Shown in pieces: positions 18,760 through 28,034 of a stretch of DNA of 64,000 nt. Position numbers and translations under genes: made by a program. The notes under the pieces are model-generated. The model did no database searches and had not been told where the DNA came from. It saw only the letters and a list, made by a program, of their open reading frames with translations. Numbering within the stretch: the first letter of the stretch is position 1; each line of letters begins with the position of its first letter. Origin of the DNA: Gautieria morchelliformis (taxonomy: Eukaryota > Basidiomycota > Agaricomycetes > Gomphales > Gomphaceae); assembly GCA_015179125.1 (NCBI GenBank), contig WHVA01000531.1:1-64000 (forward strand), in the 5' to 3' direction.

Positions 18760-20581
18760 GGCCGTGAATCGACGCGGAGAGCGACCCAAATGGGCACGCG
18801 GTTTTCTCTGGTCCCAACACGACATAGCTGCTACCCCGTCTGCCACTTCGACTGAAGTAGCAGACCCCTTGCCATCCGTTCCCGCCTCCGTCTTGAACGA
18901 CGCCGCTTCTCGGCGAACCATCGCCGAGAACCCTAACCTCTTCCGAATTGTCACACCTATTAAGGTTGATCGGTTCGAATCCCTTCTTAGTTCGCATCCC
19001 AATCGACCCCTAGTGGATTCTGTTTGTCGCAGCTTGAGGGAAGGAGTTTGGCCTTTTGCCTTTCCCGATGAGTCAGCGCCTGTCACTTTCGATTTCTCTC
19101 ACAGAGATATCAGCGATGCTGGACTTGACTTCCTGCGGCAGCAGCGGGACATCGAGATCCTCGCTGACCGCTACTCACCTTCTTTCGGCCCAGACCTCTT
19201 ACCAGGCATGTACAGCACCCCGCTTGGAGTAGTCCCAAAACCTCATTCCGACAAATTCCGACTCGTTAACGACTTGAGCGCAGGCCCGTACGCCCCCAAC
19301 TCCTGGATCGCCCGAGACGACGCTTCAGTACGTTTCGACAATCTCCAGGATTTCGGTGCAATCCTGCGCCATTTCCGCCACCGATTCAACAGACCGCCCG
19401 CTTGGCTGTTCAAAGACGATGTCTCAGGCGCCTACCGCCGCTGGCCTGTGCATCCTCTTTGGCAAATCAAGCAAGTCGTCACCATAGATGGACAACGCCA
19501 TGTGGACCGCTGCATGGAATTTGGCACCCGCAGCGCCGCACGCATCTGGTGCCTTTTCATGGGACTCGTTATTTGGATCGCGATTCATGTAAAAAATATC
19601 GAGGACTTGCTGCACTACATGGACGACGCCTGGTCCCATGATCCCGACCCGGCTCTATACCTATATGAACCATACGGTGAACGTTTCCCGTTCAAGCAAG
19701 TGGCTCTGCTACTGTTATGGGATGAAATAGGTCTGCCGCACGAGCAATCCAAACAAGCCTTCGGCATGTTTTTGCGTATCATCGGCTTCGACGTTGACCC
19801 ACACGACATGTCGATATCCTTCCCCGCCGAGAGCAAAGCCGCCTTAGTAGCCGCCATTCGCTCCTTCACCGATGCGTCAATTTCACGCCGCCATCCGCTC
19901 GTCCACTGGCAACGCCTCTTGGGATGGATCAGCTGGTCGCTCAACGTCTTCCCATTGCTTAGACCTGCCTTACAGTCCTCCTATGCGAAGATCGCCGGCA
20001 AGTCCATTCCCAAAGCCACACTCCATCTCAACCGCGCCGTCATCCATGATTTAAACTGGCTCGCCGACACCATCGACGCCTCCAGCGGCCTCTGCTTGCT
20101 TGACTCCGTAGTCTGGCGAACATCTGATGCCGACTTGACCATTTTCTGTGACGCATCCCTCAACTCTATGGGTTTTTATATTCCTCAGCTTAGCTTAGCC
20201 TTCTTCTCCCCCATTCCTGAACCGCCGCCATCTTTCCACATATTTTTCTATGAAGAACTCTGTGTCGTCTCAGCTCTCGCTTTCGCTATTTCCTTGCAAT
20301 CTCCTCCTCACAAACTCCTCATATTCACCGACTCCATGAACACCGTCGATATTTTTCATTCGCTAAAAGCACACGACGAATACAACCACCTCCTAATGTT
20401 CGCTATGCGCCTTCTCCTCCCGCAAACGACCTCGCTCAGAGTTTTTCACATCCCGAGTGAGGACAACAATGTCGCCGATGCCCTTTCACGTGGGCTCTTC
20501 CACGTCGCTTCATCCATTCACCCCCACCTGTGCATTCGACCTTTTAAACCCCCTCGGGATGCGATGGGGGCTGCAAAGTGA
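17561..20581 (+). CDS. Ngaro reverse transcriptase-RNase H
   Basis: The open frame starts at ATG 17561, but recognisable homology begins only after gag ends (about 18780), so the true start is uncertain. RT motifs are GVVPKPHSDKFRLVNDLS (about residue 555), LFKDDVSGAYRRWP (about 617) and the YMDD box (about 685). RNase H follows with FCDAS (about 861), FYEELC, FTDSMNT (about 920) and NVADALSR (about 971), giving the D-E-D-D set. It copies the element RNA into DNA. The first 400 residues share DNA with gag in another frame. The frame ends at TGA 20579-20581, whose last base is the first base of the recombinase ATG. Confidence 0.88.
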   Translation: MDNPPYQVHHPLPPRPAQPESPRNVSRSLNADGQESYQRPKPLYSSSSCSRAEKLEKPRTNDISTFAPKSIETMLLPPRAARSPCPMTLTSNTRDENELPMSRPMNRLQKPSLSIRSRLKELSIDIRNLKEEIRRRKSTKSPTDPNLLGTANRHHWNSSTPSLQKPSHSKPFTSSTSKLRRAIYSRDSTARISQSHCGSTSWPTGSSTSTKSIPAITRSRPIINSPSPSEMSTSRCVQEAALANLPRESNLTESGLSPSQWPREPSSMSTPIGPTNLLVTKSISLDNSPPCDIPASSTKSSTWTKLFESESPETISSPSLHSTNSPTLLHDTSSPSKGRCYKKAGDSVPRSEDFNLSAADSTVDVAPASHANIDTFAPPARENTPPKTAAGTKKQIPQSEAVNRRGERPKWARGFLWSQHDIAATPSATSTEVADPLPSVPASVLNDAASRRTIAENPNLFRIVTPIKVDRFESLLSSHPNRPLVDSVCRSLREGVWPFAFPDESAPVTFDFSHRDISDAGLDFLRQQRDIEILADRYSPSFGPDLLPGMYSTPLGVVPKPHSDKFRLVNDLSAGPYAPNSWIARDDASVRFDNLQDFGAILRHFRHRFNRPPAWLFKDDVSGAYRRWPVHPLWQIKQVVTIDGQRHVDRCMEFGTRSAARIWCLFMGLVIWIAIHVKNIEDLLHYMDDAWSHDPDPALYLYEPYGERFPFKQVALLLLWDEIGLPHEQSKQAFGMFLRIIGFDVDPHDMSISFPAESKAALVAAIRSFTDASISRRHPLVHWQRLLGWISWSLNVFPLLRPALQSSYAKIAGKSIPKATLHLNRAVIHDLNWLADTIDASSGLCLLDSVVWRTSDADLTIFCDASLNSMGFYIPQLSLAFFSPIPEPPPSFHIFFYEELCVVSALAFAISLQSPPHKLLIFTDSMNTVDIFHSLKAHDEYNHLLMFAMRLLLPQTTSLRVFHIPSEDNNVADALSRGLFHVASSIHPHLCIRPFKPPRDAMGAAK

Positions 20582-21570
20582 TGTTAGAACCCATCACGCG
20601 GAACAGGCAACCGCATCGGGTTGCTTGGTCCCGCGAAAAGCTCTTTCATGAGCGTGCCATCGCGCTTGGCCACTCTGTAGAGCTCTCCACCGTTCACGCA
20701 TATAGCTCCCACCTGCAATCGTATCTTAGCTTCTGCAAACTCCATCATTTCCCCATCGAACCCAACCCCGACACCCTCAGCTACTTCGTTATTTTCATGT
20801 CGCACCACGTCAAACCCTCGTCCATCACGGCTTACCTATCCGGCATATGCAACTGTCTCCAACCTCATTTCCCTGACACTCGCGCTGCTCGCAACTCTCC
20901 ACTCGTCCTCAGTGCCCTAGCTGGCACGAAGAAGCGTCGCGGATCTTCTGCCCCTCGCCAGAAACGTGCACTCTCCACCGACGACCTCCTCACCCTTTTT
21001 CACGCTCACCAACTGGGCTCGCATGACGACCTCTTATTCCTAGCCATGCTCCTGACAGGTTTTTCTGCCCTTCTTCGCCTGGGAGAGATGACTGTGGCGA
21101 ACTCGCCAGCCAAGCGTTCTTCAAAAAAAATCACCCCTCGCCACACGCTCTCCCGCCAACACGACCAATTCTCCTTCCACCTCCCCTACCACAAAGCAGA
21201 TCGCTTCTACCAGGGCAACACAATTGTCGTCCTCGCCAAACCTTCCTCCCCCCTCGACCCCCTCACCCTTATGGACCGGTATCTAGCCTCTCGCGACTCC
21301 CGTTTCCCCTTCCATCCCGAGTTGTGGCTCACATCCGCTGGCTTTACCCCCACTTCTTCCTGGTTCACCACTCGCCTCCGTGCTACACTCGGCCCCGATT
21401 TCGGAGGCCACTCTATTCGGTCCGGCGCAGCCACCGCCCTTGCCTTAGACGGTGTCCCAGACAACATTATCCAAGGCATGGGCCGATGGTCTTCCGACTC
21501 TTTCAAGCTCTACATTCGCAAACACCCCGTTGTCCTACACGCCCTCCTCAACGGACCCCTCCAAAAATAA
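20581..21570 (+). CDS. Ngaro tyrosine recombinase
   Basis: The ATG overlaps the RT stop as TGATG. The 329-residue product has an N-terminal SAM-like DNA-binding part (VHAYSSHLQSYLSFC, SSITAYLSGI) and the catalytic set: Arg in LLRLGEM (about residue 166), HSIR (277-280), GRW (Trp 303) and Tyr 311 in FKLYIRKHP. This is the R-H-R-W/H-Y signature of tyrosine recombinases of the DIRS/Ngaro group. It would join the circular DNA copy to the genome. All key residues are present and the frame is intact. Confidence 0.9.
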   Translation: MLEPITRNRQPHRVAWSREKLFHERAIALGHSVELSTVHAYSSHLQSYLSFCKLHHFPIEPNPDTLSYFVIFMSHHVKPSSITAYLSGICNCLQPHFPDTRAARNSPLVLSALAGTKKRRGSSAPRQKRALSTDDLLTLFHAHQLGSHDDLLFLAMLLTGFSALLRLGEMTVANSPAKRSSKKITPRHTLSRQHDQFSFHLPYHKADRFYQGNTIVVLAKPSSPLDPLTLMDRYLASRDSRFPFHPELWLTSAGFTPTSSWFTTRLRATLGPDFGGHSIRSGAATALALDGVPDNIIQGMGRWSSDSFKLYIRKHPVVLHALLNGPLQK

Positions 21571-21595
21571 CATCATCATCCCATTTCTACCTCAA

Positions 21596-21686
21596 TACGT
21601 CTCTCCCAATCAAATGTTCGCCGCGGCGCCTCGCTCGGCGCCGGTGCCCCTTACCAGAGCCGCGTCCGCGGGCTCACCGGAATTCG
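21596..21686 (+). repeat. Ngaro B1 repeat
   Basis: 91 bp direct repeat of 22251-22341, placed directly before A2. GC-rich with a palindromic core (GGCGCC... near 21640). Confidence 0.85.
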
Positions 21687-22091
21687 TCAGAGTTTAAGTA
21701 GCGCAGCGTGCTTACACGCGGCGAATTCCATGCCCGCCTGCGGCTTGTCCGCAAGGCTCCACTGAGTTGTAAAGCGGTTTCCCCTCTCCTTTTCTCATTC
21801 CTCAGTTAACCCCAGGTAGGTTGATTTCTCGCATTTCTCGCCATCTCAAGAGTTCCGCTGAACTCCGTCGCGCGCGTAGGCTCGAGTCCCACAAGACGCG
21901 TCAGCGTCCACGTCATGGACCGGCACACGTGTCTCAGTGGGTGACTCACTCGGGCCTACTTAACTTTATCCGCACGCCCTCCCTGTGCTTCGCCCGCCCG
22001 CGACACCCCACATAGCACAGGTACGGTACGCTTGGCTCGCCAGCCGCGCTCACGCTAACATCTGCACAGCTCATAGCGATCGCCGCGTTTC
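21687..22091 (+). repeat. Ngaro A2 repeat
   Basis: 405 bp copy of A1, fused to B1 at its left end. Confidence 0.85.
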
Positions 22092-22250
22092 CCCTCCCTC
22101 CCTCTCCCTTCATAGCCCTGCATGCCATGTCAGGCTTTTTCCTACGGGTTTTTTACTGCCGCATGTCATCGTCAGGTTCACGTCTCTTTTCTCATTACGC
22201 CATGCCATATTTTCGTAAATTTACTCCCTACTGCTGTATCTGTAGTACTC

Positions 22251-22341
22251 TACGTCTCTCCCAATCAAATGTTCGCCGCGGCGCCTCGCTCGGCGCCGGT
22301 GCCCCTTACCAGAGCCGCGTCCGCGGGCTCACCGGAATTCG
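22251..22341 (+). repeat. Ngaro B2 repeat, right end of element
   Basis: 91 bp copy of B1. The shared sequence stops at 22341, which I take as the element end. Confidence 0.85.
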
Positions 22342-22418
22342 ATATTCTTAAGTCCTTTCGGATCCCGACGTTACATAATATTAAGAGTACAACGTACGCG
22401 TCTTCCTCTCTCACCCTC

Positions 22419-22641
22419 TGTTAGTAATCGGGATGATGACATCACCGAGGCAGAGCCGGCACGCACTTAGCCGGAGGTTCGAGATCGCTCTCGACCCCGG
22501 GTTGCTGGTGCGCCGGCATCGGATCGGCACAGCAGCTCGAAGGGATTGGTAATATAATGGACACCATATTTTGTATATAAAGGAACGATCTACTTGAGAT
22601 CAATATAGAATAACAGTTTATTATATCTCCTTCGTTCCACA
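22419..22641 (+). repeat. 5' LTR of the host Copia
   Basis: TG...CA ends, TATATAA box near 22575, identical by eye to 32613-32835. Confidence 0.92.
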
Positions 22642-22654
22642 GGTTATGGGCCCC
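22642..22654 (+). other. Copia primer-binding site, initiator tRNA-Met type
   Basis: GGTTATGGGCCCC follows the LTR without a gap and matches the complement of the initiator tRNA-Met anticodon arm. Confidence 0.75.
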
Positions 22655-22717
22655 GCGCATAACTAAACTACTACAAATCTAACTACGCTCTATACTCCAA
22701 TAACTCAATACCGATCG

Positions 22718-22805
22718 ATGATGTCGAGTAGCAATAACACGTACAAGATCGATCCCTTGAACGGGGATAATTACGCGGCGTGGCGCCGGCGGCTCGAGTG
22801 GATAC
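22718..22805 (+). CDS. Host Copia gag-pol, first 88 bases
   Basis: Starts at a double ATG (22718, 22721) and encodes DPLNGDNYAAWRRRLEW, the usual Copia Gag opening. It is cut after GATAC by the nested element and resumes in frame at 28727. Confidence 0.85.
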
Positions 22806-23478
22806 TGATAAGAGTTATTCTAAATGGATTTGTATTTGGAGTTGGGAATTGATTCAAGCTTCAAGTGGAGCTGAATCGAGTAGACGTTTGAGTGCTGAGG
22901 GGACTGCTTGTATTATAGAAACTACTTCGATCGGGAACTTTGAGACGGTGGAGAGGTGAAGCTAATGTTATTCGTGTATCATTGTTACATCTGTTTGTAC
23001 TACTTAACTACTGGGAAGGGCTCGGCGTCGATGCGGTATGTGTGGCATGTGACGCAGGGATATAGGGGGATGTGTAGTATAGACTGGAGCGAGCTATCGA
23101 ATGAATATGACAAGGGAATGCTAAGGATTATTTGTACATAAGACGATGATGTGGAGAGACATGTGCGTGATGTGCGAGGGGGAATTGTGGAGCAGCAGTC
23201 GAGTCCGGTCAGGGACGATCGGATGCATATGTACCTTGATCCCAATTGAATTGATGTCTAAGCGGGGATCAGTGTCTCGGGTCAGTCTGTTGATCGAGAT
23301 TGATGTGATCGACGCATTCAATATGATGACGATTCGCTTGGCGTGCCTTGTATGCGTGCTCGGGGGTGTATTGGCTCGGTGTCGTGTGTATGCGAGTCGG
23401 GGGTTCGGGGATATCTGTATGTAACTTGGGCACGAGCCTTGGTGATATCATTAATGTCGTAAATGGAGTATCATAACA
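22806..23478 (-). repeat. 3' LTR of the nested Copia
   Basis: 673 bp, matches 28049-28721 with two substitutions. Confidence 0.92.
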
Positions 23479-23485
23479 CTCCCCC

Positions 23486-24364
23486 TCAAACTCGACGCAC
23501 TCCTAGCATCGCTAGGATGTTGAGATGTTTGCGAGGTGACAGTGGTTTCGTGAGGACGTCGGCGGGGTTGTCGAGTGTCTTTACGTAGTGTAGCTTGATA
23601 TTACCCGCATCGATTTGTTCCTTCGTGTAATGATAGTGCACGTCGATATGCTTCGTTCGGTTGCTATTGGCATTGTTGGTTGAGAATGCGATGGCCGATT
23701 GATTATCCGTGAATATTGGGATGGGTGTGAAGTCGTGTTGGAAATCTTTCCCCAGTCTGATCAGCCATATCCCTTCCGCTGATGCAAACGATCCTGCTAC
23801 CACCTCGGACTCCATGGTCGATCGACTGACGAGGCCCTGTTTCTTCGAGGCCCAGGATATGGGTGCGCCATTGAAGGTGAATACCCATCCCGTGGTTGAC
23901 TTTCGGTCATTTCGATCGCCCGCAAAATCCGCATCAGTGTATCCGGCTAGATTGTGAGCGTATCCAACAGTTCCTTCCCCCTCTCTGACATACAGTATTC
24001 CATATTCTCTCGTGTTCAACAGGTAACGCAATATCCTCTTGGCGGCTTCCCAGTGAGTGATATTAGGTTTTGATGAGTATTGTGCACACTTATTGACGGC
24101 GTATGCGATGTCGGGTCGAGTGGCAACGGCACAGTAGTTGAGGCTGCCCACGATGGATGCGTACGTGTAATCGATGATGTCGTTTGGGATGGTGGAGTTT
24201 TGTAGTTCGACGTTAGGATCCATTGGTGAATTGACGGCGCGTCCTGATGTTATTTCGAATCGTTTTGACATCGTGTGGATGAATGCCGGTTGTGAGATAT
24301 GTATTGTGCCGTGTTCACGTTCCCTGACGATTTGTATCCCGAGCAGTCGCGTCGGATCCCCCAA
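23486..24364 (-). CDS. Nested Copia pol, C-terminal part (RT end and RNase H)
   Basis: Encodes the end of RT (DPTRLLGIQIVRE, PMDPNVELQ, GSLNYCAVATRPDIAYAVN) and RNase H (GYTDADFAGDRNDRKSTTG, SRSTMESEVVAGS, IFTDNQSAI, TKHIDVHYHY). It belongs to the same polyprotein as 24250-27315 but is one base out of phase. A G-run of the sense strand at 24383-24386 is one base shorter than needed. A related element at 61160-63915 shows the uninterrupted order at this point. RNase H removes RNA from the hybrid during reverse transcription. Confidence 0.85.
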   Translation of the reverse strand: MGDPTRLLGIQIVREREHGTIHISQPAFIHTMSKRFEITSGRAVNSPMDPNVELQNSTIPNDIIDYTYASIVGSLNYCAVATRPDIAYAVNKCAQYSSKPNITHWEAAKRILRYLLNTREYGILYVREGEGTVGYAHNLAGYTDADFAGDRNDRKSTTGWVFTFNGAPISWASKKQGLVSRSTMESEVVAGSFASAEGIWLIRLGKDFQHDFTPIPIFTDNQSAIAFSTNNANSNRTKHIDVHYHYTKEQIDAGNIKLHYVKTLDNPADVLTKPLSPRKHLNILAMLGVRRV

Positions 24365-27315
24365 ATCTTGGATATCAAAGCTCCCCTGATTGCGGTGACC
24401 ATCCCCTCCATAGCGGTTAATGAATTCGATGCTAGGAGTCCGTCATCCACGTACCATCCAGCGATTTCGACTGTGTTTCCCTCTCCGAACTTGAAGAACA
24501 CTGTGTTGTCCGCCTCCCCTGCTTTGAATCCTATCCTCTCCATCTCTTTTCTCAGAGTTCCGTGCCATACCCTTCCTGACTGCTTGAGACCGTATATTCC
24601 TTTGTTGAGTTTACACACTAGATTTTCCTCTCCCGGCTTGGCGAAACCTTCCGGTTGTCGCATGTACACTGTGTCCTCGAGCTTTCCGTTGAGGTATGCT
24701 CCCTTCACGTCTATGTGTCGAAGTTCCAGGTCGAATTTGCACGCGAGTGCTAGGATGAGTCTGATAGAGGTGAGTCTGATCGTAGGAGAATAGGTTTCTT
24801 GGAAGTCGATTCCTGGTACTTGTGAGTAGCCTTGAGCAACGAATCTGGATTTGAACTTATCGACCTCCCCCTTGTTGTCCCTCTTTACTCGAAATGTCCA
24901 TCGGCTCCCTACGATGTTCGCCTCGGCCGGTTTCTCGACCAGCTTCCATGTGTTGTATCCCATCAGTAAGTCATACTCATCTTGACATGCTTTCCTCCAC
25001 CTCTCTGCGTTCTCTGATTTCATTGCCTCTTTGTAGCTCGCTGGCTCGTCCTCCGCTAGTACCACGAATCCGGCTTCGGTCTCCTCAAGTTCTCTCCTCC
25101 CGTATGCCATCGCTACTACTTCGGTGAGTAGTGCGGCGTGTCTCCTGCCTCTTCCATAATTCGTGTTTGACGGATTCATCCAGGGTCCCTTCAGGAATTC
25201 CTTCGGTGCTGTCTCCTCTCCCTCTCCCGTTCCTGTGCTCGTCTCTGACTCTTCCACTTGTTCCTCCAGTTCGGCTTCTGTGTCGAAACTCTCCGTGCGT
25301 AACTCCCCCTCTCCTATGTTCAGCCTCGCCTCTGTTGTTTCTCCCTCTCCTTCGTCATCAGTGTCCATCGTGTCGTCGAATGTCAGGGGTGGCATGTCAT
25401 CGTCGTTGTCGTCAATTGGTGGATTGGTTTCAGATTGTGATGGATGGGAGAATGTGGGGAGATTTCCGTCGACTACCCAGAGCTGTGGGGTTTCGTCTTC
25501 GTCGGTGATGTGTAACGTGGTACGTTCGATTTGTTTCAGTTCATCGAAAACTACATCCCGAGCCTTCATCAGTGTTTTGGTGCGTGGTATCCACACCTTG
25601 TACGCTTTTGAATCGTCAAAATATCCAACGAAAACCCCTTCTGTTGATTTGTAGTCGCCCTTCCTCCTTGTGTCTTTCGGTATCAGTGCCCAGCATTTGG
25701 AACCATATATGCGCAACCAGTCAAGTCTGGGCTTCGTTTTCCATAAGGCCTCGTAGGGTGACATATCGATTTTGCTGTGTAGCATTCGATTTTTCACGAA
25801 GTTCACCGTGTGGATGCCGGATACCCAGAATCGATTCGTGAGGCCGGCGTCATGTTGTAATGTGAGTGCGCCTTCCTGGAGCGTTCTGTTGTATCTCTCT
25901 GCAACTCCATTGTGTTCAGGTGTGTGAGGAGTTGTTGTTTCATGAACGATTCCAAGCTCACTGCACAGTTCCTTGAACTCTCCTCCCATGTATTCTCCCC
26001 CGTTATCCGTTCTGATCCTTTTCACATCAGCTCCCCTCTGCTTCTTCAACCACACCAAATATTCCTTGAACGAATTGGTGACCGTCTTGCATTCTTTGTT
26101 CTTCAGGAAGTCTATTTTGACGTATCTGGTGGCGTGATCGATCCAGGTGATAAAATATTTGAAACCGCCGACTGAGGTTTCGAATGGGCCGCAAAGATCA
26201 GAGGATATGATATCACCGATCGATTCTGGAAGGTTTTCGATGTTTTTGAATGGTAAGCGGGTCTGTTTTCCGAAAGGACAGTCTGTACAGGGACTCAGCT
26301 CCTGTCCTGCACTCAGTTCAGGTAACCCGATCCCAGTTTGTTTCTTTGACATCTTCTCGATTATCGAGATTCCAGTGTGTGCTAATCTTCGATGCCACAG
26401 ATACATCGGGTTGGGTTCCTTTGAGTAAACGGCAGCTTCAGGCTCCGGTTTCATAGACGGCTGTGCTATGTAGGCGTATAGGTCGTTTATTCTTGTACCT
26501 TTTGCGATCGTTTCGTCGCCTAGCAGTAATGATGTGTCGGATTTACTGAATATAACATCCACATTGGCATTCGTCATCCTTGCAACCGATAATAGATTTG
26601 CGTTGAGTTTCGGAACGTATATGACATCCTTTAGAGTCAATGCGAGTGGGGATAACTGTGCGTGTGAGTCGTTCTGTATCGTGATGTGGATCGTACCACG
26701 TTGATCCGCATTGAATGAATCCCCGCTGGATGTTCCTATCGAGATGGGAGGTGTGGGATGTATCTCTTCGAATAGCTCGAGGGTTCCGCATAAGTGACTA
26801 GAAGCCCCGGAATCGATCAGCCAAATATGGACGCTATCTTGTATTGCTGATAGGGCTGTCGAATTAGCTGTCAATGTGATGTTACTCGAATCAAATTGAT
26901 TCTCAATGATTTGTGCCAACATGACGATGTTTTTCTTTGGTATATTGGCGAATCGAGCTATGTCGGGATTTGCCGACTGATGATGCTGTGGGGTTGGGGC
27001 TGCCCTGATGATGTCATTTCGATCACTTCCGGTGAGACCTCCTCCGTGAGCGCTATTTCCTCCCTGAGCGCTTCCTCCTCCCTGCATGCCTCCTCCTCCC
27101 TGCACGCTTCCTCCTCCCTGTGCCCCGTACAATCGTTTCCACGGCTCTTGACCCGCCAGTCCCCCACCAGGTGCGTAACACCTCGCTGCAGAGTGGTTCG
27201 GCTTACCACAGTTGTTGCAGGAGTATGCAGGTGTTCCGTTGTTAACTTGTTGTGGAATACGGTTTTGGTAGGGATAGGTAAGGTTGTTGTTTATTCTCGG
27301 CGTTGGGTTATTGAA
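24250..27315 (-). CDS. Nested Copia pol: zinc knuckle, protease, integrase, RT
   Basis: Continues in the gag frame directly after the UGA at 27316-27318; the first ATG is at 27132. Order on the protein: zinc knuckle CNNCGKPNHSAARC (about 27190-27235), a Gly/Gln-rich linker with GGG repeats, protease site WLIDSGASSHLCG, integrase HRRLAHTG and CTDCPFG zinc site, integrase core (SSDLCGPF, RTDNGGEY, PEHNGVAERYNR), and RT with GYSQVPGIDFQETYSP, GIYGLKQSGRVWH and WYVDDGLLASN. It would process, integrate and copy the element. The last residues after the 24383 frameshift are missense. Confidence 0.88.
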   Translation of the reverse strand, partial: FNNPTPRINNNLTYPYQNRIPQQVNNGTPAYSCNNCGKPNHSAARCYAPGGGLAGQEPWKRLYGAQGGGSVQGGGGMQGGGSAQGGNSAHGGGLTGSDRNDIIRAAPTPQHHQSANPDIARFANIPKKNIVMLAQIIENQFDSSNITLTANSTALSAIQDSVHIWLIDSGASSHLCGTLELFEEIHPTPPISIGTSSGDSFNADQRGTIHITIQNDSHAQLSPLALTLKDVIYVPKLNANLLSVARMTNANVDVIFSKSDTSLLLGDETIAKGTRINDLYAYIAQPSMKPEPEAAVYSKEPNPMYLWHRRLAHTGISIIEKMSKKQTGIGLPELSAGQELSPCTDCPFGKQTRLPFKNIENLPESIGDIISSDLCGPFETSVGGFKYFITWIDHATRYVKIDFLKNKECKTVTNSFKEYLVWLKKQRGADVKRIRTDNGGEYMGGEFKELCSELGIVHETTTPHTPEHNGVAERYNRTLQEGALTLQHDAGLTNRFWVSGIHTVNFVKNRMLHSKIDMSPYEALWKTKPRLDWLRIYGSKCWALIPKDTRRKGDYKSTEGVFVGYFDDSKAYKVWIPRTKTLMKARDVVFDELKQIERTTLHITDEDETPQLWVVDGNLPTFSHPSQSETNPPIDDNDDDMPPLTFDDTMDTDDEGEGETTEARLNIGEGELRTESFDTEAELEEQVEESETSTGTGEGEETAPKEFLKGPWMNPSNTNYGRGRRHAALLTEVVAMAYGRRELEETEAGFVVLAEDEPASYKEAMKSENAERWRKACQDEYDLLMGYNTWKLVEKPAEANIVGSRWTFRVKRDNKGEVDKFKSRFVAQGYSQVPGIDFQETYSPTIRLTSIRLILALACKFDLELRHIDVKGAYLNGKLEDTVYMRQPEGFAKPGEENLVCKLNKGIYGLKQSGRVWHGTLRKEMERIGFKAGEADNTVFFKFGEGNTVEIAGWYVDDGLLASNSLTAMEGMVTAIRGALISKIWGIRRDCSGYKSSGNVNTAQYISHNRHSSTRCQNDSK

Positions 27316-27318
27316 TCA
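27316..27318 (-). promoter_or_regulatory. In-frame UGA before the zinc knuckle: possible readthrough site
   Basis: Gag and pol share one frame, split only by this TGA. The truncated relative at 5910-7436 has TGA at the same place (6621-6623), four to five codons after a shared A-Q. No strong hairpin is seen nearby. Programmed readthrough is inferred from the position match. Confidence 0.45.
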
Positions 27319-28023
27319 TTTTTGTGTCCTGCCCTGTGCTATGAATGCCGTAGCCGCTTGTGTCGACATCTCCACCGCGTTGAGATCCGCTTCATGTGCT
27401 TCCAGCCTCTCCTCGATCTCGTCTGGCACCCTCGTGATCATTCTTATGGTCTGCGCTATAGGTCTCCATGACTCGGGGACATTCCTGAGTATGGTAGCCG
27501 CGTGAGTGGAATCAGCGATCACTTCACCCATTTTGGCAAGCTGATTCCTGTATTCTTTCATCACGGTGAGGTACGCCGAGACCGATTGCCCCTCGATCAT
27601 GTGGTAGTTTTCGTATTTTGTCCTGATTATACTGATTTTGCTAGGGTCGGTGGACTCGAATTTCCTGGTCAGTATAGTCCATGCTTCTGTGCATTGGTCT
27701 GTCGTGTCGATTGCGGTCTGTAGTTCGGGGGAAATGCATAAGAGGATCTGGCTGTAAGCTGCGTTATTTCTGTCGTCCCACTCGTCCTGAAGTTGAGTTA
27801 GAGCCGTACTGCCAACCATATTAATTCCGGCGACGACGGTGATCTGCTGGTTAGCTGTGACGGGGTAGGGATCCACACCGGTGATTGTTTTGAAAATCCC
27901 TCTGTCCCTCATCGTCGCTAACAGTTCCCTCTTCCATGACATCCAGTTCTCTTTGTCTAGTTTAGGTTTGATGTCGCGGAATTTGTGTATGTCGTGTTTT
28001 GGGTGTGCTGTTGTTTGAGCCAT
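27316..28023 (-). CDS. Nested Copia Gag (capsid part)
   Basis: ATG at 28023 lies 25 bases inside the right LTR, after the primer site. The 235-residue product has KHDIHKFRDIKPKLDKENW, SWKRELLATM, DEWDDRNNAAYSQ, TRKFESTDPSKIS and ERLEAHEADLNAVEM, the UBN2-type Copia Gag core that forms the particle shell. It ends at the UGA before the nucleocapsid-like zinc knuckle, so the termination product lacks an RNA-binding domain. Confidence 0.85.
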   Translation of the reverse strand: MAQTTAHPKHDIHKFRDIKPKLDKENWMSWKRELLATMRDRGIFKTITGVDPYPVTANQQITVVAGINMVGSTALTQLQDEWDDRNNAAYSQILLCISPELQTAIDTTDQCTEAWTILTRKFESTDPSKISIIRTKYENYHMIEGQSVSAYLTVMKEYRNQLAKMGEVIADSTHAATILRNVPESWRPIAQTIRMITRVPDEIEERLEAHEADLNAVEMSTQAATAFIAQGRTQK

Positions 28024-28034
28024 GGTGAGTGTCG

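Larger units (their letters stand above)
17121..22341 (+). mobile_element. Ngaro-type tyrosine-recombinase retrotransposon, apparently intact
   Basis: Split direct repeats are arranged A1 (17121-17525), open reading frames, B1 (21596-21686), A2 (21687-22091), B2 (22251-22341). A1 and A2 are both 405 bp and B1 and B2 both 91 bp, identical where I compared them. This A1-ORFs-B1A2-B2 order is the known layout of Ngaro elements, which integrate a circular intermediate by tyrosine recombinase rather than integrase. The three ORFs (gag, RT-RNase H, recombinase) are all open. No flanking target duplication is seen, as expected for this class. Confidence 0.88.

Noticed and set aside
20581-21570. Tyrosine recombinase as a phage or plasmid integrase
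   Set aside because: It follows an RT-RNase H gene and sits in an A1-B1A2-B2 repeat frame, which is diagnostic of Ngaro-type retrotransposons.
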